This document shows positions 1-10,075 of a DNA stretch of 64,000 bases, one piece after another (position 1 is the stretch's first letter; each line of letters starts with the position of its first letter). The position numbers were made by a program, and so were the translations under genes. Location of the stretch: NCBI GenBank assembly GCA_018969295.1, contig JAGWYN010000006.1, forward strand, positions 1 through 64,000, given 5' to 3'. The notes beneath the pieces were generated by a model. That model saw only the letters and a program-made list of their open reading frames with translations, searched no databases and was not told the origin of the DNA. Origin of the DNA: Chloroflexota bacterium (GTDB lineage: Bacteria > Chloroflexota > Anaerolineae > Caldilineales > Caldilineaceae).

Positions 1-168
1 TCTAATTTCGGCCTGTCACATCGCACTTTGAAGACCGCTCGACACGTAATTCAAGCGCCACTTTTGCCCATTTTGCGCAAGAATTTGTCGTTTTCTGACC
101 CTGCAAGATGCGTGAATGCCCTGGTTTCAATCTCACTGACAACTCTTGCTTGCACCCCCCCTGCACGG

Positions 169-198
169 TTAGACAGGGGATGGCTTTTCACATATACT
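169..198 (+). promoter_or_regulatory. Probable promoter of the BTAD regulator
   Basis: A TTAGAC -35 (169-174) and a TATACT -10 (193-198) are separated by 18 bases, about 40 bases upstream of the ATG at 239. The -10 is good and the -35 is moderate. The rest of bases 1-238 shows no convincing gene; the open frame from 28 to 408 runs over the start of the regulator and has no coding character. Confidence 0.4.
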
Positions 199-238
199 GA
201 GAGACTGAGCTTGCCTTTTATCATCGCGGATTACATCG

Positions 239-3004
239 ATGCTCAACCTCAAATTGCTTGGCCCACCCCAGGTATGGGTGAACGGAGATTTGTTGACACT
301 GCGGCGCAACAGCATCAAAGCGCGTGCCATCCTCTATTACCTGGCTGCGACCGGAACATTGCAGCCGCGCGACCGTCTGGCTGGGCTGTTTTGGTCGGAC
401 TGGCCTGAAGCCAAAGCGCGCGCCTATCTGCGGGGGGAATTGCATCTGCTCAGCGATCTCAAAGACGACTATCTGGTCGACGCAGACGGGCGCCTGGGGT
501 TGGTCTCGAGCCGGTGTACGGTCGATCTGCGCCAACTGCAGCAGGTTGCGCAAGCAGCTGCACCGACGGTCGATGAACTCTATGCCGCCAGCCGCCTCTA
601 CACAGGCCCGCTGCTTGACGGGATCGATTCGCTGTTGGAAGAGAGCTCGCCGCTCTTTATGGACTGGTTGCAGGCACAGCGTGAGCAGGTGGAGCGGCAG
701 GCCCATCAGCTGTTTTATCGCTTTGCCGTTGCCTGCACCGACGAGGTTCGGCTGCTGTCAGCCGGCATCGATGCCTGCAACATGCTGCTCGACCGCGAAC
801 CCGAACGGGAAGAGATCCACCGCCTCAAGATGCAGCTGCTGGCGCTGGACGGCCAACGTGCCGCGGCGCTCAAGCAGTACGATGTCTGTGCTTCGGCGTT
901 GATGGACGAGTTGGGTGTGCCGATCTCGGCGGAGACCAATGCCTTGTACGACCGGGTCCTGGCTGGGGAGTTCGATCGCCGGTCGGCGGTGGAGGGGGTC
1001 CGTGCTCAGCATACGCCGTTCCAGGCGATTGCCCCGCCAGCCTGTCTCTGCGGCCGGTCAGCCGAGCTGGAGCAGTTGACCCAGTGGCTGGCCCGTCCGG
1101 GGCGGGGCGCGGTGGCTGCAATTGTGGGGATGGGAGGGGTCGGCAAGACTGCACTGGCTGCAGCCCTGGCGGATCAGCTGCGCGTGCTGTTCAGCGACGG
1201 TGTGCTGTGGGGGCGGGTTGCCACCGACGCCCCGATGGACATTTTGCAGAGTTGGGCATTGGCCTACGACCGTGACCTGAGCAAGATCACCAGCCTGGAG
1301 GCGCGGGCGGCGGCGATGCGCAATATTTTGTCGGACAAGCGGGTCTTGATTGTGCTCGATGATGTGGTGGCGGGCAAGCCGATCGAGCTGCTGCTGCCAG
1401 GGACTGCCACCTGCGCCGTCCTGTGCACGACCCGGGACCGTGCCGAAGTGGCGCTGCATGCCAGTGAAATTCTGGATCTGGGAGAGCTTTCCCCGCAGAG
1501 TGGGGTTGACTTGCTCGCGCATCTGTTGGGTCCCGCAGCCACTGCGGCCGAAGAGGAGGCTGCACAGGAGCTCTGTCACCTGCTCGACGGGCTGCCATTG
1601 GCGGTTGAGATGGCTGCCCAGAGAATTCTGGCATCCCCTCGGCGGGACCTGGGGCGCATGGTGCGCAGCCTGCGCACTGCTTCGGCCCGGCTGGCACATG
1701 GGATCAGCAACCGTTCGGTGCGCACCAGTTTTGCCGTGAGCTGGGAAGGGCTGGGCGATTCCCTCAAGCAGACGTTCGCTTTGGTCGGCCTTTTTGACGG
1801 CCGCTCTTTCAGCGCAGAGGCGATCGCAGCCCTCAGCCAGCTGGAAGAAGACGAAGTGCTCGACCAGCTCGAACTGTTGACGACGCTTTCGATGCTCAAA
1901 TTTGCGGGCGGTGACCGCTTTGTACAGCATCGTCTGCTGGCCGATTTTGCCCTGGAGAAACTGGCAGAACTCCCTGACCGCTGGCAGCTGCAGCGCCGTT
2001 ATCTGAGGTATTATCAAGAGCTGGCCCAGCGCGCTGCAGGGGATTTTGCCCAGCTCGAACTGGAATGGGAACAACTGTTTCACGCAGTGGAACAGGCCCA
2101 GCAGCTGCAGGCCTGGCCAGAATTGCTGGGGCTGGTCGATGCCGCGGCCGCCCCATGGTTTGCCCGCGCGCGATTCGACCAGGCTCGACAAGGGTTTCTG
2201 GCGGGTCTGGCTGCCGCACAGCAGCTGGAAGACCCCCAGCGCTGCACCCGCTACGCATTTTTTCTGGGGCGGATCGCCCTGCGCCAGGACGACTATGCAG
2301 GCGCACAAACGCTGCTGCATCAGGCCATCGCCGGATTTTCTCAAAACGACCACCAGGCGCGCATGGCAGAGGCACTGGTCGATCTGGCCGATGTGGAGAT
2401 CGAACTGGGCACCTATGCGGCGGCTGGTCTCCATCTGCAGCAGGCCGAAGAGAGCTACCGTTCGCTGGCCCAGCCGGTCGGGCTGGCGGCGGTGCGCTGC
2501 CGCCAGGCTTCGATCGCCTACGACCAGGGCGCACTGGCCCAGGCGGCTGCGCTCTGTGAGAGCGGGCTGAGTCTGTTGCCAGCCGGTGGGGGCGATCTGG
2601 TGCGCTCGCGCATTCTGCGCCTATTGGCCGATGTGGCTTTGCAAGAGGAGGAACTGGCCCTCGCCCAGCAGTATACTGCGCAGGCGCAGAGGCTCCACAC
2701 CGCTACCAACGACCAGACCGAGCGGGCCGCTGTGCTCTTTGCACAAGCCAAGCTGGCCCACTATTTTGGCAACGAAGCGGAAGCCTTGGAGAGCGCTCGG
2801 CAGAGTCTGGCCATCTATGTCGCAATGGGAGACCGCAAGGCAGCTGCCGTGATCCATCTGCTGCTCTGCCGGGTGACACGGGCACTGGGCGACGAAGCCA
2901 GTTTCCAGAAGTATCTCCAGCAAGGGCGGACGTTGGCGCTGGCGGTCCAAGATCTTCAGACCGCCGCGTTGTTTGAGGAGATCGTGACCCATTCAACCAC
3001 CTAG
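239..3004 (+). CDS. BTAD/NB-ARC/TPR transcriptional regulator (AfsR/SARP-like)
   Basis: Large cytoplasmic STAND regulator of 921 residues. The N-terminal ~240 residues form a winged-helix plus bacterial transcriptional activation (BTAD) domain, starting MLNLKLLGPPQV as in SARP proteins. A central NB-ARC NTPase follows, with a P-loop GMGGVGKT at residues 297-304 and a Walker B LIVLDD ending at 374-375, then the GLPLAVE motif typical of these ATPases. The C-terminal third (about 580-900) is rich in Ala/Leu/Gln helices that read as TPR repeats. Members of this family sense a ligand through the repeats and activate transcription after nucleotide exchange. The aldehyde dehydrogenase gene starts 10 bases downstream, so the two are probably co-transcribed. 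The ATG at 239 has only a weak GGA upstream. The target genes are unknown. Confidence 0.85.
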   Translation: MLNLKLLGPPQVWVNGDLLTLRRNSIKARAILYYLAATGTLQPRDRLAGLFWSDWPEAKARAYLRGELHLLSDLKDDYLVDADGRLGLVSSRCTVDLRQLQQVAQAAAPTVDELYAASRLYTGPLLDGIDSLLEESSPLFMDWLQAQREQVERQAHQLFYRFAVACTDEVRLLSAGIDACNMLLDREPEREEIHRLKMQLLALDGQRAAALKQYDVCASALMDELGVPISAETNALYDRVLAGEFDRRSAVEGVRAQHTPFQAIAPPACLCGRSAELEQLTQWLARPGRGAVAAIVGMGGVGKTALAAALADQLRVLFSDGVLWGRVATDAPMDILQSWALAYDRDLSKITSLEARAAAMRNILSDKRVLIVLDDVVAGKPIELLLPGTATCAVLCTTRDRAEVALHASEILDLGELSPQSGVDLLAHLLGPAATAAEEEAAQELCHLLDGLPLAVEMAAQRILASPRRDLGRMVRSLRTASARLAHGISNRSVRTSFAVSWEGLGDSLKQTFALVGLFDGRSFSAEAIAALSQLEEDEVLDQLELLTTLSMLKFAGGDRFVQHRLLADFALEKLAELPDRWQLQRRYLRYYQELAQRAAGDFAQLELEWEQLFHAVEQAQQLQAWPELLGLVDAAAAPWFARARFDQARQGFLAGLAAAQQLEDPQRCTRYAFFLGRIALRQDDYAGAQTLLHQAIAGFSQNDHQARMAEALVDLADVEIELGTYAAAGLHLQQAEESYRSLAQPVGLAAVRCRQASIAYDQGALAQAAALCESGLSLLPAGGGDLVRSRILRLLADVALQEEELALAQQYTAQAQRLHTATNDQTERAAVLFAQAKLAHYFGNEAEALESARQSLAIYVAMGDRKAAAVIHLLLCRVTRALGDEASFQKYLQQGRTLALAVQDLQTAALFEEIVTHSTT

Positions 3005-3014
3005 AGGAAGGCGT

Positions 3015-4595
3015 ATGAGCAGTCGCAAACCGATCAAAGTGACCTATTCTACGTTGGGCAGCCCAGACCCTTTGTTGCATACCTACTATGAGGAGGCACT
3101 GGCGGCAGCCCGATCTGCCCTGGGGCAGACGCACCGCATGTGGATCGACGGCCAGTGGGTGGAGGCAAAAACCACCTTTGCCAAGCACAGCCCGATCGAC
3201 ACAAGCCTGGTGTTGGGACATTTTCAGGAGGGCGACGCCACAGAGATCGACCGGGCTGTGGCCGCCGCCCGTCGGGCAGCCCCCGGCTGGCGGGCCACCC
3301 CTTGGCAGGAGCGGGTGGCGTTGCTGCGCAAGGTGGCTGCAACGATCAGCGACCGTCTGTTTGACATCGCTGCGGTCAACAGCCTGGAGGTCGGCAAGAA
3401 TCGGTTGGAAGCGTTGGGAGATGTCGAAGAGACGGCCGACTTTATCCGAACCTACTGCGATGTGATGGAGCAGCACAACGGGTTTGTCACCGAGCTGCGC
3501 GCCGAGAACGAGGCCTTTCGCAACCGCAGTGTGCTCAAACCGTACGGGGTCTGGGGCGTGATCTCGCCCTTCAATTTCCCGGTCGCGCTGTCAGGGGGAC
3601 CGACTGCGGCGGCGCTCCTGGCGGGCAACACCGTTGTCCTCAAGCCCGCCGAGGATACCCCCTACAGCCCCACCTTGCTGCTCCACTGTTTTATCGACGC
3701 AGGAATTCCGCCGGGCGTGGTCAACCTGGTCACCGGCCAGAAAGAGACCGGCCGTGCCTTGGTCGAGCACCCAGATGTGGAGGGGATCACCTTTACCGGC
3801 AGCTACGCAGTGGGGATGGAAATCTATGCCCGCTGCGCGCGCAGGCTGCGGCCCGTGATTACAGAGATGGGCGGCAAAAATCCAGCGATCGTCGGCCGCA
3901 CTGCCGACCTGGAGCTGGCCGCGCAGGGAATTGTGCGGGCTGCCTTTGGGTTGACCGGCCAAAAGTGTTCGGCTTGCTCGCGTGTCTATGTCCATGCCAG
4001 CCTGCAGGAACCGCTGTTGGAGCGGATGGTGGCGCTGGCCGAGCAGATTCGGGTGGGCGACCCCACCCAGCTTGAACACTGGATTGGGCCGGTGATCAAC
4101 CGGCGGGCCTACGAGAACTACCAGCGTTTTTGTGCAGACCTGGCGGCGTGTGGGCGTCTGCTCACCGGCGGCAGGACGCTCGACCCGCGCGGCTACTATG
4201 TCGCCCCGACGATCGTCGCCGACCTCCCAGAAAACCACGCGCTTTGGCGGCAGGAACTCTTTCTGCCGATCGTCGTGGTGGCTGGGTTTGAGGAGTTTGA
4301 AGAGGCCTTGCGCCGCGCCAATGCAGTGGAGTTTGGGCTGACCGCCGGCTGCTACACGCGCGACCGTGAGGAAGCCCAACGCTTCTTCGCCGAGGTGGAG
4401 GCTGGGGTGCTCTATCTCAACCGTGCCACCAGCGCGACGACCGGGGCCTGGCCTGGCTACCAGCCCTTCGGTGGCTGGAAGGGCAGCAGCAACACCCACA
4501 GAGGCGCCGGCGGCCCCTACTATCTGCAGCAGTACCTGCGCGAACAGAGCCAGACTCTGGTCCGCCATCCAGGGGATGGGCTTGGCGACCTTTGA
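3015..4595 (+). CDS. Aldehyde dehydrogenase, 1-pyrroline-5-carboxylate dehydrogenase (RocA) type
   Basis: NAD(P)-dependent aldehyde dehydrogenase of 526 residues. The catalytic Cys lies in GQKCSACSR (Cys318) and the general-base Glu in ITEMGGKNP (Glu284); ITFTGSYAVG is the cofactor-binding turn. The GQKCSACSR signature and the C-terminal GYQPFGGWKGSS...AGGPYYL segment are characteristic of RocA/PutA-type P5C dehydrogenases, which oxidise glutamate semialdehyde to glutamate in proline and arginine catabolism. Length fits the family (about 515-540). An AGAGGAAGGCGT ribosome-binding region precedes the ATG, and the gene follows the STAND regulator by 10 bases. No proline dehydrogenase gene is visible in the window, so the substrate could instead be another amino-acid-derived or aliphatic aldehyde. 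Confidence 0.82.
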   Translation: MSSRKPIKVTYSTLGSPDPLLHTYYEEALAAARSALGQTHRMWIDGQWVEAKTTFAKHSPIDTSLVLGHFQEGDATEIDRAVAAARRAAPGWRATPWQERVALLRKVAATISDRLFDIAAVNSLEVGKNRLEALGDVEETADFIRTYCDVMEQHNGFVTELRAENEAFRNRSVLKPYGVWGVISPFNFPVALSGGPTAAALLAGNTVVLKPAEDTPYSPTLLLHCFIDAGIPPGVVNLVTGQKETGRALVEHPDVEGITFTGSYAVGMEIYARCARRLRPVITEMGGKNPAIVGRTADLELAAQGIVRAAFGLTGQKCSACSRVYVHASLQEPLLERMVALAEQIRVGDPTQLEHWIGPVINRRAYENYQRFCADLAACGRLLTGGRTLDPRGYYVAPTIVADLPENHALWRQELFLPIVVVAGFEEFEEALRRANAVEFGLTAGCYTRDREEAQRFFAEVEAGVLYLNRATSATTGAWPGYQPFGGWKGSSNTHRGAGGPYYLQQYLREQSQTLVRHPGDGLGDL

Positions 4596-4676
4596 ACGAC
4601 TTTGCCTGTCGGTGCGCCGCAGCCAAAAGAAGCGGGCGGCGGCGAAATGAGTGGGAGCCCTGCTGTCCAGGCTGAA

Positions 4677-4705
4677 TTTACAGGCCAGTCTGAACGTGTT
4701 ATAAA
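4677..4705 (+). promoter_or_regulatory. Promoter of the GT4 glycosyltransferase
   Basis: TTTACA (4677-4682) and TATAAA (4700-4705) with a 17-base spacer, about 54 bases before the ATG at 4759. It lies in the 163-base gap after the aldehyde dehydrogenase, which holds nothing else recognisable. Confidence 0.55.
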
Positions 4706-4758
4706 GAAATGCCAATGCACGGTGCGTGCTCCAACGCCAGCCGAACGGAAACGAGTCT

Positions 4759-5976
4759 ATGCGGATCTTGTTTTGCGGACAGACCTACTATCGAAGAGAC
4801 AACGGCCAGGGCGTTTTTATGATCCGGTTGGCAGAGGGACTTGCGGCAGCCGGGCACGATGTGATGGCGCTGGTTCCGTCGGAAAAAGGCTTGCCAAACC
4901 GGGAAGTTGTTGCAGGGGTCATTGTCCAGAGCGTCTCCGCCCTGCATATCGGCCACAATCTCAACATCACAGCCTTCAGCGACAGCCTGGTCGAGTCAGC
5001 CATCAGTGAGTTCCGCCCCGACATTGTGCATCTTCAGGATCATCTCTTTCTCAGCCGGACCGTCCTGCGGCTGGCGCGCAAGCACCACCTGCGTGTGGTC
5101 GGGACCAACCATTTTCTGCCCAACAACTGGTCGAACAACCTCTATATTCCGCGCAGCGTACAGGGGGTTGTGCACAGGGCGATGTGGCACAATATGCTGG
5201 AGGTCTTCAACCAGCTGGATGCGGCTACCACGCCGACCGAGACGGCGGTCTCTATCTTGCGCAAGCAGGACATTCGTATTCCAGTCAAGGCGATTTCTTG
5301 TGGGGTCAACCAAGAAGAGTTTTACCCACGGCCCAATCTCGACTCGACGAGCATGCGCAGCCATTATCAGCTGTCCTTTGATCGCGCCGTGCTGTTGTAT
5401 GTCGGTCGAGTGGACCGCGAGAAGGGGCTGGACGATCTGGTCGACGCTGCAGAGCTGTTGGCAGACGAACCGGTTCAGTTTGCGATCGTCGGCAAAGGAA
5501 TGTATCGTGAAATGTTGATGGAGCAGGTGCACAACCGTGGGTTGGGCGCGCGGGTGGTCTTCCCCGGCTATGTCCCGAGCGAAGATCTGCCGTTGCTGAT
5601 CAACAGCTGCGATGCGTTTATCATGCCCAGCGCCCAGGAGCTGCAGAGCATTGCCACATTGGAGGCGATGTCCTGTGCACGGCCTGTGTTGTTGGCCAAT
5701 GCCCGTGCCCTGCCTGAGCTGGTGGAGCATGGGGTCAACGGCTACCTGTTCAACCCCTTCAACCCGGCCAGCATTGCAGGGACTGTGCAGCTCTTTATGA
5801 GCAAGCGGAGCCGCTGGCCAGAGATGGGGCAGGCCAGCCTGGAAAAATCGCGCCCCCACCATCTCAGCAACACCATCCAGCGCTATGTGGAATGGTACGA
5901 AGGGGTGTTGGGGCGCTCGCTCTATGCCAGGCCCCGCCAGGGCGATGCACGGATTTACTTCACGCCAGCTGGCTGA
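4759..5976 (+). CDS. Glycosyltransferase family 4 (GT-B fold)
   Basis: Retaining GT4 glycosyltransferase of 405 residues. The start MRILFCGQTYYRR is chosen because it opens the first Rossmann strand; an ATG 11 codons upstream (4726) adds an unrelated leader. The N-terminal acceptor domain contains DIVHLQDHLFLS. The C-terminal donor domain contains LLYVGRVDREKGLDDL and the E-x7-E-type segment PSAQELQSIATLEAMSCARP. This architecture resembles diacylglycerol glucosyltransferases and PimB-like mannosyltransferases, so a glycolipid or surface-glycan acceptor is plausible but not shown. No membrane segment is evident. It is followed after 19 bases by the SCP2-like gene, suggesting a two-gene operon with a lipid-related role. 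Confidence 0.8.
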   Translation: MRILFCGQTYYRRDNGQGVFMIRLAEGLAAAGHDVMALVPSEKGLPNREVVAGVIVQSVSALHIGHNLNITAFSDSLVESAISEFRPDIVHLQDHLFLSRTVLRLARKHHLRVVGTNHFLPNNWSNNLYIPRSVQGVVHRAMWHNMLEVFNQLDAATTPTETAVSILRKQDIRIPVKAISCGVNQEEFYPRPNLDSTSMRSHYQLSFDRAVLLYVGRVDREKGLDDLVDAAELLADEPVQFAIVGKGMYREMLMEQVHNRGLGARVVFPGYVPSEDLPLLINSCDAFIMPSAQELQSIATLEAMSCARPVLLANARALPELVEHGVNGYLFNPFNPASIAGTVQLFMSKRSRWPEMGQASLEKSRPHHLSNTIQRYVEWYEGVLGRSLYARPRQGDARIYFTPAG

Positions 5977-5995
5977 GAGGCAGATCGAACACACA

Positions 5996-6397
5996 ATGCC
6001 CGTCTACAGTTCTGCCGAACAGTTCTACGCGGTCATGCAGGAGCTCTTTGCCGAAGTGATGCGTCGCCCCGAACAGATCGACTCGTTTCTGCACAGCAAC
6101 CTGGTGGTGCGCATGAAGACCCAGGAACCGGAGACAGAGATTGTGCTGGACGGACGGCAACCGCCGCTGGGTGTCAGGTTTGGCCCCCAGCCCGGGCGAG
6201 CCAATCTGGAAATTTTGTTGCCCGCCGACCTGCTGCACGCCCTCTGGTTGGGGGCAGAGAGCACCCAGCAGGCTTTTTTTGATGGGCGCATCCGCACGCG
6301 CGGCAATCTGCTCAAGGCCATGCAGCTGCTCGAGCTCTTTGCAGAGGCGGAGCGCAGCTACCCCGCGGTTGCCCAACGGCATGGCCTGACAGCCTGA
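5996..6397 (+). CDS. SCP2-like sterol/lipid-binding domain protein
   Basis: Small protein of 133 residues consisting of one SCP2-like domain: an acidic helical start (SAEQFYAVMQELFAEVMRR), a beta-sheet core with LVVRMKTQEPETEIVLDG, and the helical C-terminal half LLPADLLHALWLGAESTQQAFFDGRIRTRGNLLKA split by short turns. The FFDGRIRTRGN-x3-A segment is the family signature (usually G-K/R-x-x-x-x-G-D/N). SCP2 domains bind lipids or fatty acyl groups, or serve as cofactor-binding accessory domains. The ATG at 5996 follows the glycosyltransferase stop by 19 bases. The stop codon lies inside an 11-bp tandem repeat. Confidence 0.65.
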   Translation: MPVYSSAEQFYAVMQELFAEVMRRPEQIDSFLHSNLVVRMKTQEPETEIVLDGRQPPLGVRFGPQPGRANLEILLPADLLHALWLGAESTQQAFFDGRIRTRGNLLKAMQLLELFAEAERSYPAVAQRHGLTA

Positions 6398-6422
6398 GCC
6401 CAGCCTGAGCACAGCCTGAGCA
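6390..6422 (+). repeat. 11-bp tandem repeat across a stop codon
   Basis: Three consecutive copies of CAGCCTGAGC(C/A) at 6390-6400, 6401-6411 and 6412-6422. The first copy contains the TGA stop (6395-6397) of the SCP2-like gene. It was probably generated by replication slippage, and no function is apparent. Confidence 0.75.
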
Positions 6423-6468
6423 CAGCAAAGAGAGCGCTCTCACTCTGAGGGAGGTTTCTCTCCTTGCT

Positions 6469-6497
6469 TTGACACTTGCGCCCGCAAGCGGTATAAT
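6469..6497 (+). promoter_or_regulatory. Consensus sigma-70 promoter of dnaG-rpoD
   Basis: TTGACA (6469-6474), a 17-base spacer and TATAAT (6492-6497): a perfect match to the housekeeping consensus. The expected start is near 6504, giving a leader of about 48 bases before the dnaG ATG at 6552. Confidence 0.9.
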
Positions 6498-6551
6498 GCA
6501 GACATTGGAACAGGAGAGTCGGTTGGCCGTGGCGATGGAGCGGTGAAGCGT

Positions 6552-8531
6552 ATGGTAGGCAACGTCACGGATGAAGTCAAGCAGCGTGTGGACATCGTAG
6601 AACTGATCGCCCGCTATACGCCCCTCAAACGGGCGGGCAGCGTCTACAAAGGGCTTTGTCCATTTCACAGCGAGCGAACACCCAGTTTTATTGTTTTCCC
6701 CCATACGGGCACATGGCACTGTTTTGGTGGCTGTGGCACAGGCGGCGACGCCTTTGCCTTTGTCATGCGCAAAGAGAACCTGAATTTTCGCGAGGCGTTG
6801 GAGAGCCTGGCCAGCCAGGTGGGGGTTGTGCTGCCAGCAGAGGGCAGCAACGGCCAGGAAGATCAGCGCAGCCGTCTTTTGGCGGCCAATGAAGCAGCAA
6901 CGGTCTACTACCAGAAAATTCTGGCACACCATGCTGCGGCCGCGGCGGCGCGAGCGTATTTGGAGCGGCGCAGCCTCGACGCCCAGACCTGCAGCCTTTT
7001 TCGGCTCGGCTATGCGCTCCCAGGGTGGAGCGGGCTGCGCGATTACCTGCTCGAACAGGGCTTTGCCCTTCCCTTGCTGATCGAAGCCGGGCTGGTCAAA
7101 TGGAGCGAAGAGCGTCAGAGCAGCTATGACGCGTTTCGGAACCGGGTGATCTTTCCAATCTCTGACCGTTCGGGGCGGGTGATCGGGTTTGGGGGGCGGG
7201 TGCTCGACGATGGGGTGCCCAAGTACCTCAACACAGCGGAAACCCCGCTTTTTCACAAAAGCCATGTGGTCTACGGCTTGGATCTGGCCCAGCGAGCGAT
7301 TCGTGAGCGGGACCAGGTGGTGATTGTCGAAGGATATATGGATGTGATCGCCGCGCACCAGCATGGCCACTCGAATGTGGTTGCCTGCATGGGAACTGCA
7401 CTGACAGCGGAGCAGCTGCAGCAGCTGCAGCGCCAGACCAGCCGGTTTGTATTGGCCCTGGATGCCGACTCCGCGGGCCAACGGGCGACGATTCGGGGGC
7501 TGAACCAGGCGCGCCAGGCGCTGCTGCGCGTGCAAAAGCCTGCTGTGCTGCCCGGGGGGCGAATTCAGCTGGAGAGTCGGCTGGGCGCCGACCTGTGGAT
7601 CACCCGGCTGCCGGAGGGGCGCGACCCGGATGAGGTCATTCGCCAGGATCTGCAATTGTGGGAGCAGACGCTTGTCGCTGCCCGGCCGCTCGTCGATTTT
7701 TACTGCGACGTGGTGGCAGAGCAGATGGATCTGACCAGCGCCCAAGGCAAGGGGGAAGCGGTTGCCGAGCTGGCACCGTTGATCGCCGAACTGAGCAACG
7801 AGATCGAACGGCAGCACTACATCCAACGGCTGAGTCGGATGGTTCAGATCGACGAAACGACGATCGCCGGCCGTGTGCAGGCTGCAGCTCGTCAGCTGCA
7901 GGCGGGGATCGAACCGGGGGGACGCACGGCACCGCCAGCCCCGGCTGCGCCCCCGGCGGAGGAGATGCGAGCCAAGGAGGGACAGGCAACGCGGGGGTAT
8001 GCCCACGAAGAGCATCTGTTGGCCAACCTGCTGGCAGACGTCGACCTGGTGGTCTGGCTGGCGGGTGTGACCGAGCGCTATCAACTCTCCCCGTTGCAGC
8101 CACAGGACTGGCAGCATATCGAGAACCAGGAAATTTTTCGTCAGCTCAAACAGTACCTGAACAGCGATGAGCCCTGGGATGTCGAGCTGTTTCAGGAGAG
8201 ACTGGACAGGCGTCTGCACGGGCGGCTGGCACAGCTGGTCGCGTACGCGTCTTTGCTGCCTGCGCACGACCCGGCGTTGATGCGGGAAGATGTGATCAAG
8301 GGCGTGTTGCGTATGCGTCTGGAGCAGGTCCGCTCCGAGACAACCCGGATCAAGTATTTGCAGGACGAACTACAACGTTCTGGCGAGCTGGAGGCGGCGC
8401 GTAGTTTTGAAAAGACGACCAATGCCTGTCTGCGTGAGCTGGCCCATCTGCAGCGCCAGAACGCACGAATTCCCCAGGAGATGTTTCGCAAAGTGGGCCA
8501 GCGAGCAGGTGTCAAACTGTTGCAGCTTTAG
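6552..8531 (+). CDS. dnaG: DNA primase DnaG
   Basis: DNA primase of 659 residues, which makes RNA primers for replication and is recruited by the replicative helicase. The N-terminal CHC2 zinc ribbon has ligands Cys36, His39, Cys57 and Cys61, the last pair spaced CFGGC with one more residue than the usual CFGC. The catalytic core follows (YALPGW, FPISDRSGRVIGFGGRVL), with the TOPRIM acidic motif VIVEGYMDVIAA near residue 257 and ALDADSAGQ near 300. The poorly conserved C-terminal helicase-interacting region spans about 450-659. The ATG at 6552 is preferred over the GTG at 6543, because GGAG at 6537-6540 is 11 bases from the ATG and only two from the GTG. It is co-transcribed with rpoD 22 bases downstream, a common bacterial macromolecular-synthesis arrangement. 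Confidence 0.97.
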   Translation: MVGNVTDEVKQRVDIVELIARYTPLKRAGSVYKGLCPFHSERTPSFIVFPHTGTWHCFGGCGTGGDAFAFVMRKENLNFREALESLASQVGVVLPAEGSNGQEDQRSRLLAANEAATVYYQKILAHHAAAAAARAYLERRSLDAQTCSLFRLGYALPGWSGLRDYLLEQGFALPLLIEAGLVKWSEERQSSYDAFRNRVIFPISDRSGRVIGFGGRVLDDGVPKYLNTAETPLFHKSHVVYGLDLAQRAIRERDQVVIVEGYMDVIAAHQHGHSNVVACMGTALTAEQLQQLQRQTSRFVLALDADSAGQRATIRGLNQARQALLRVQKPAVLPGGRIQLESRLGADLWITRLPEGRDPDEVIRQDLQLWEQTLVAARPLVDFYCDVVAEQMDLTSAQGKGEAVAELAPLIAELSNEIERQHYIQRLSRMVQIDETTIAGRVQAAARQLQAGIEPGGRTAPPAPAAPPAEEMRAKEGQATRGYAHEEHLLANLLADVDLVVWLAGVTERYQLSPLQPQDWQHIENQEIFRQLKQYLNSDEPWDVELFQERLDRRLHGRLAQLVAYASLLPAHDPALMREDVIKGVLRMRLEQVRSETTRIKYLQDELQRSGELEAARSFEKTTNACLRELAHLQRQNARIPQEMFRKVGQRAGVKLLQL

Positions 8532-8553
8532 ATAAGGGCGAATCAATCAACCA

Positions 8554-9864
<1,311 letters not shown>

Positions 9865-9886
9865 ATCGCCCAAAGATGGCCAGAAT

Positions 9887-9915
9887 TTGACAGCGCTTCT
9901 CCCATCCTGTATACT
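9887..9915 (+). promoter_or_regulatory. Promoter of tRNA-Asn
   Basis: TTGACA (9887-9892), a 17-base spacer and TATACT (9910-9915). Predicted initiation is near 9922, twelve bases before the mature tRNA 5' end. Confidence 0.85.
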
Positions 9916-9933
9916 ACGCTCTGTTAAAAACGT

Positions 9934-10009
9934 TCCTCGGTAGCTCAATTGGCAGAGCATTCGGCTGTTAACCGAGCGGTTGTTGGTTCGAGTCCAACCC
10001 GAGGAGCCA
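9934..10009 (+). tRNA. tRNA-Asn (anticodon GTT)
   Basis: A full 76-base cloverleaf can be folded by eye. The acceptor stem TCCTCGG pairs with CCGAGGA, the D arm is GCTC/GAGC, and the anticodon stem TTCGG/CCGAG carries the loop CTGTTAA with anticodon GTT. The T arm is GTTGG-TTCGAGT-CCAAC, the discriminator is G, and the 3' CCA is encoded (10007-10009). It reads AAC/AAU codons. It is a single gene with its own promoter and a strong terminator. Confidence 0.97.
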
Positions 10010-10013
10010 TTGT

Positions 10014-10044
10014 AAAAGCCCTTTCTGCAGAAAGGGCTTTTTTT
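10014..10044 (+). terminator. Rho-independent terminator after tRNA-Asn
   Basis: A 12-bp perfect stem (10015-10026 with 10029-10040, AAAGCCCTTTCT / AGAAAGGGCTTT) runs directly into a T-tract. It is near-palindromic, so it may also stop minus-strand transcription coming from the xdhC genes. Confidence 0.92.
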
Positions 10045-10075
10045 ATTTGGGGAGAAAGGCGTCCAAGAGCGGAGG

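Noticed and set aside
28..408. 126-codon frame at the window start
   Set aside because: Overlaps the BTAD regulator start and shows no conserved motif or good ribosome-binding site.
6312..8267. 651-codon minus-strand frame opposite dnaG
   Set aside because: Shadow of dnaG, with no recognisable domains and no ribosome-binding site.
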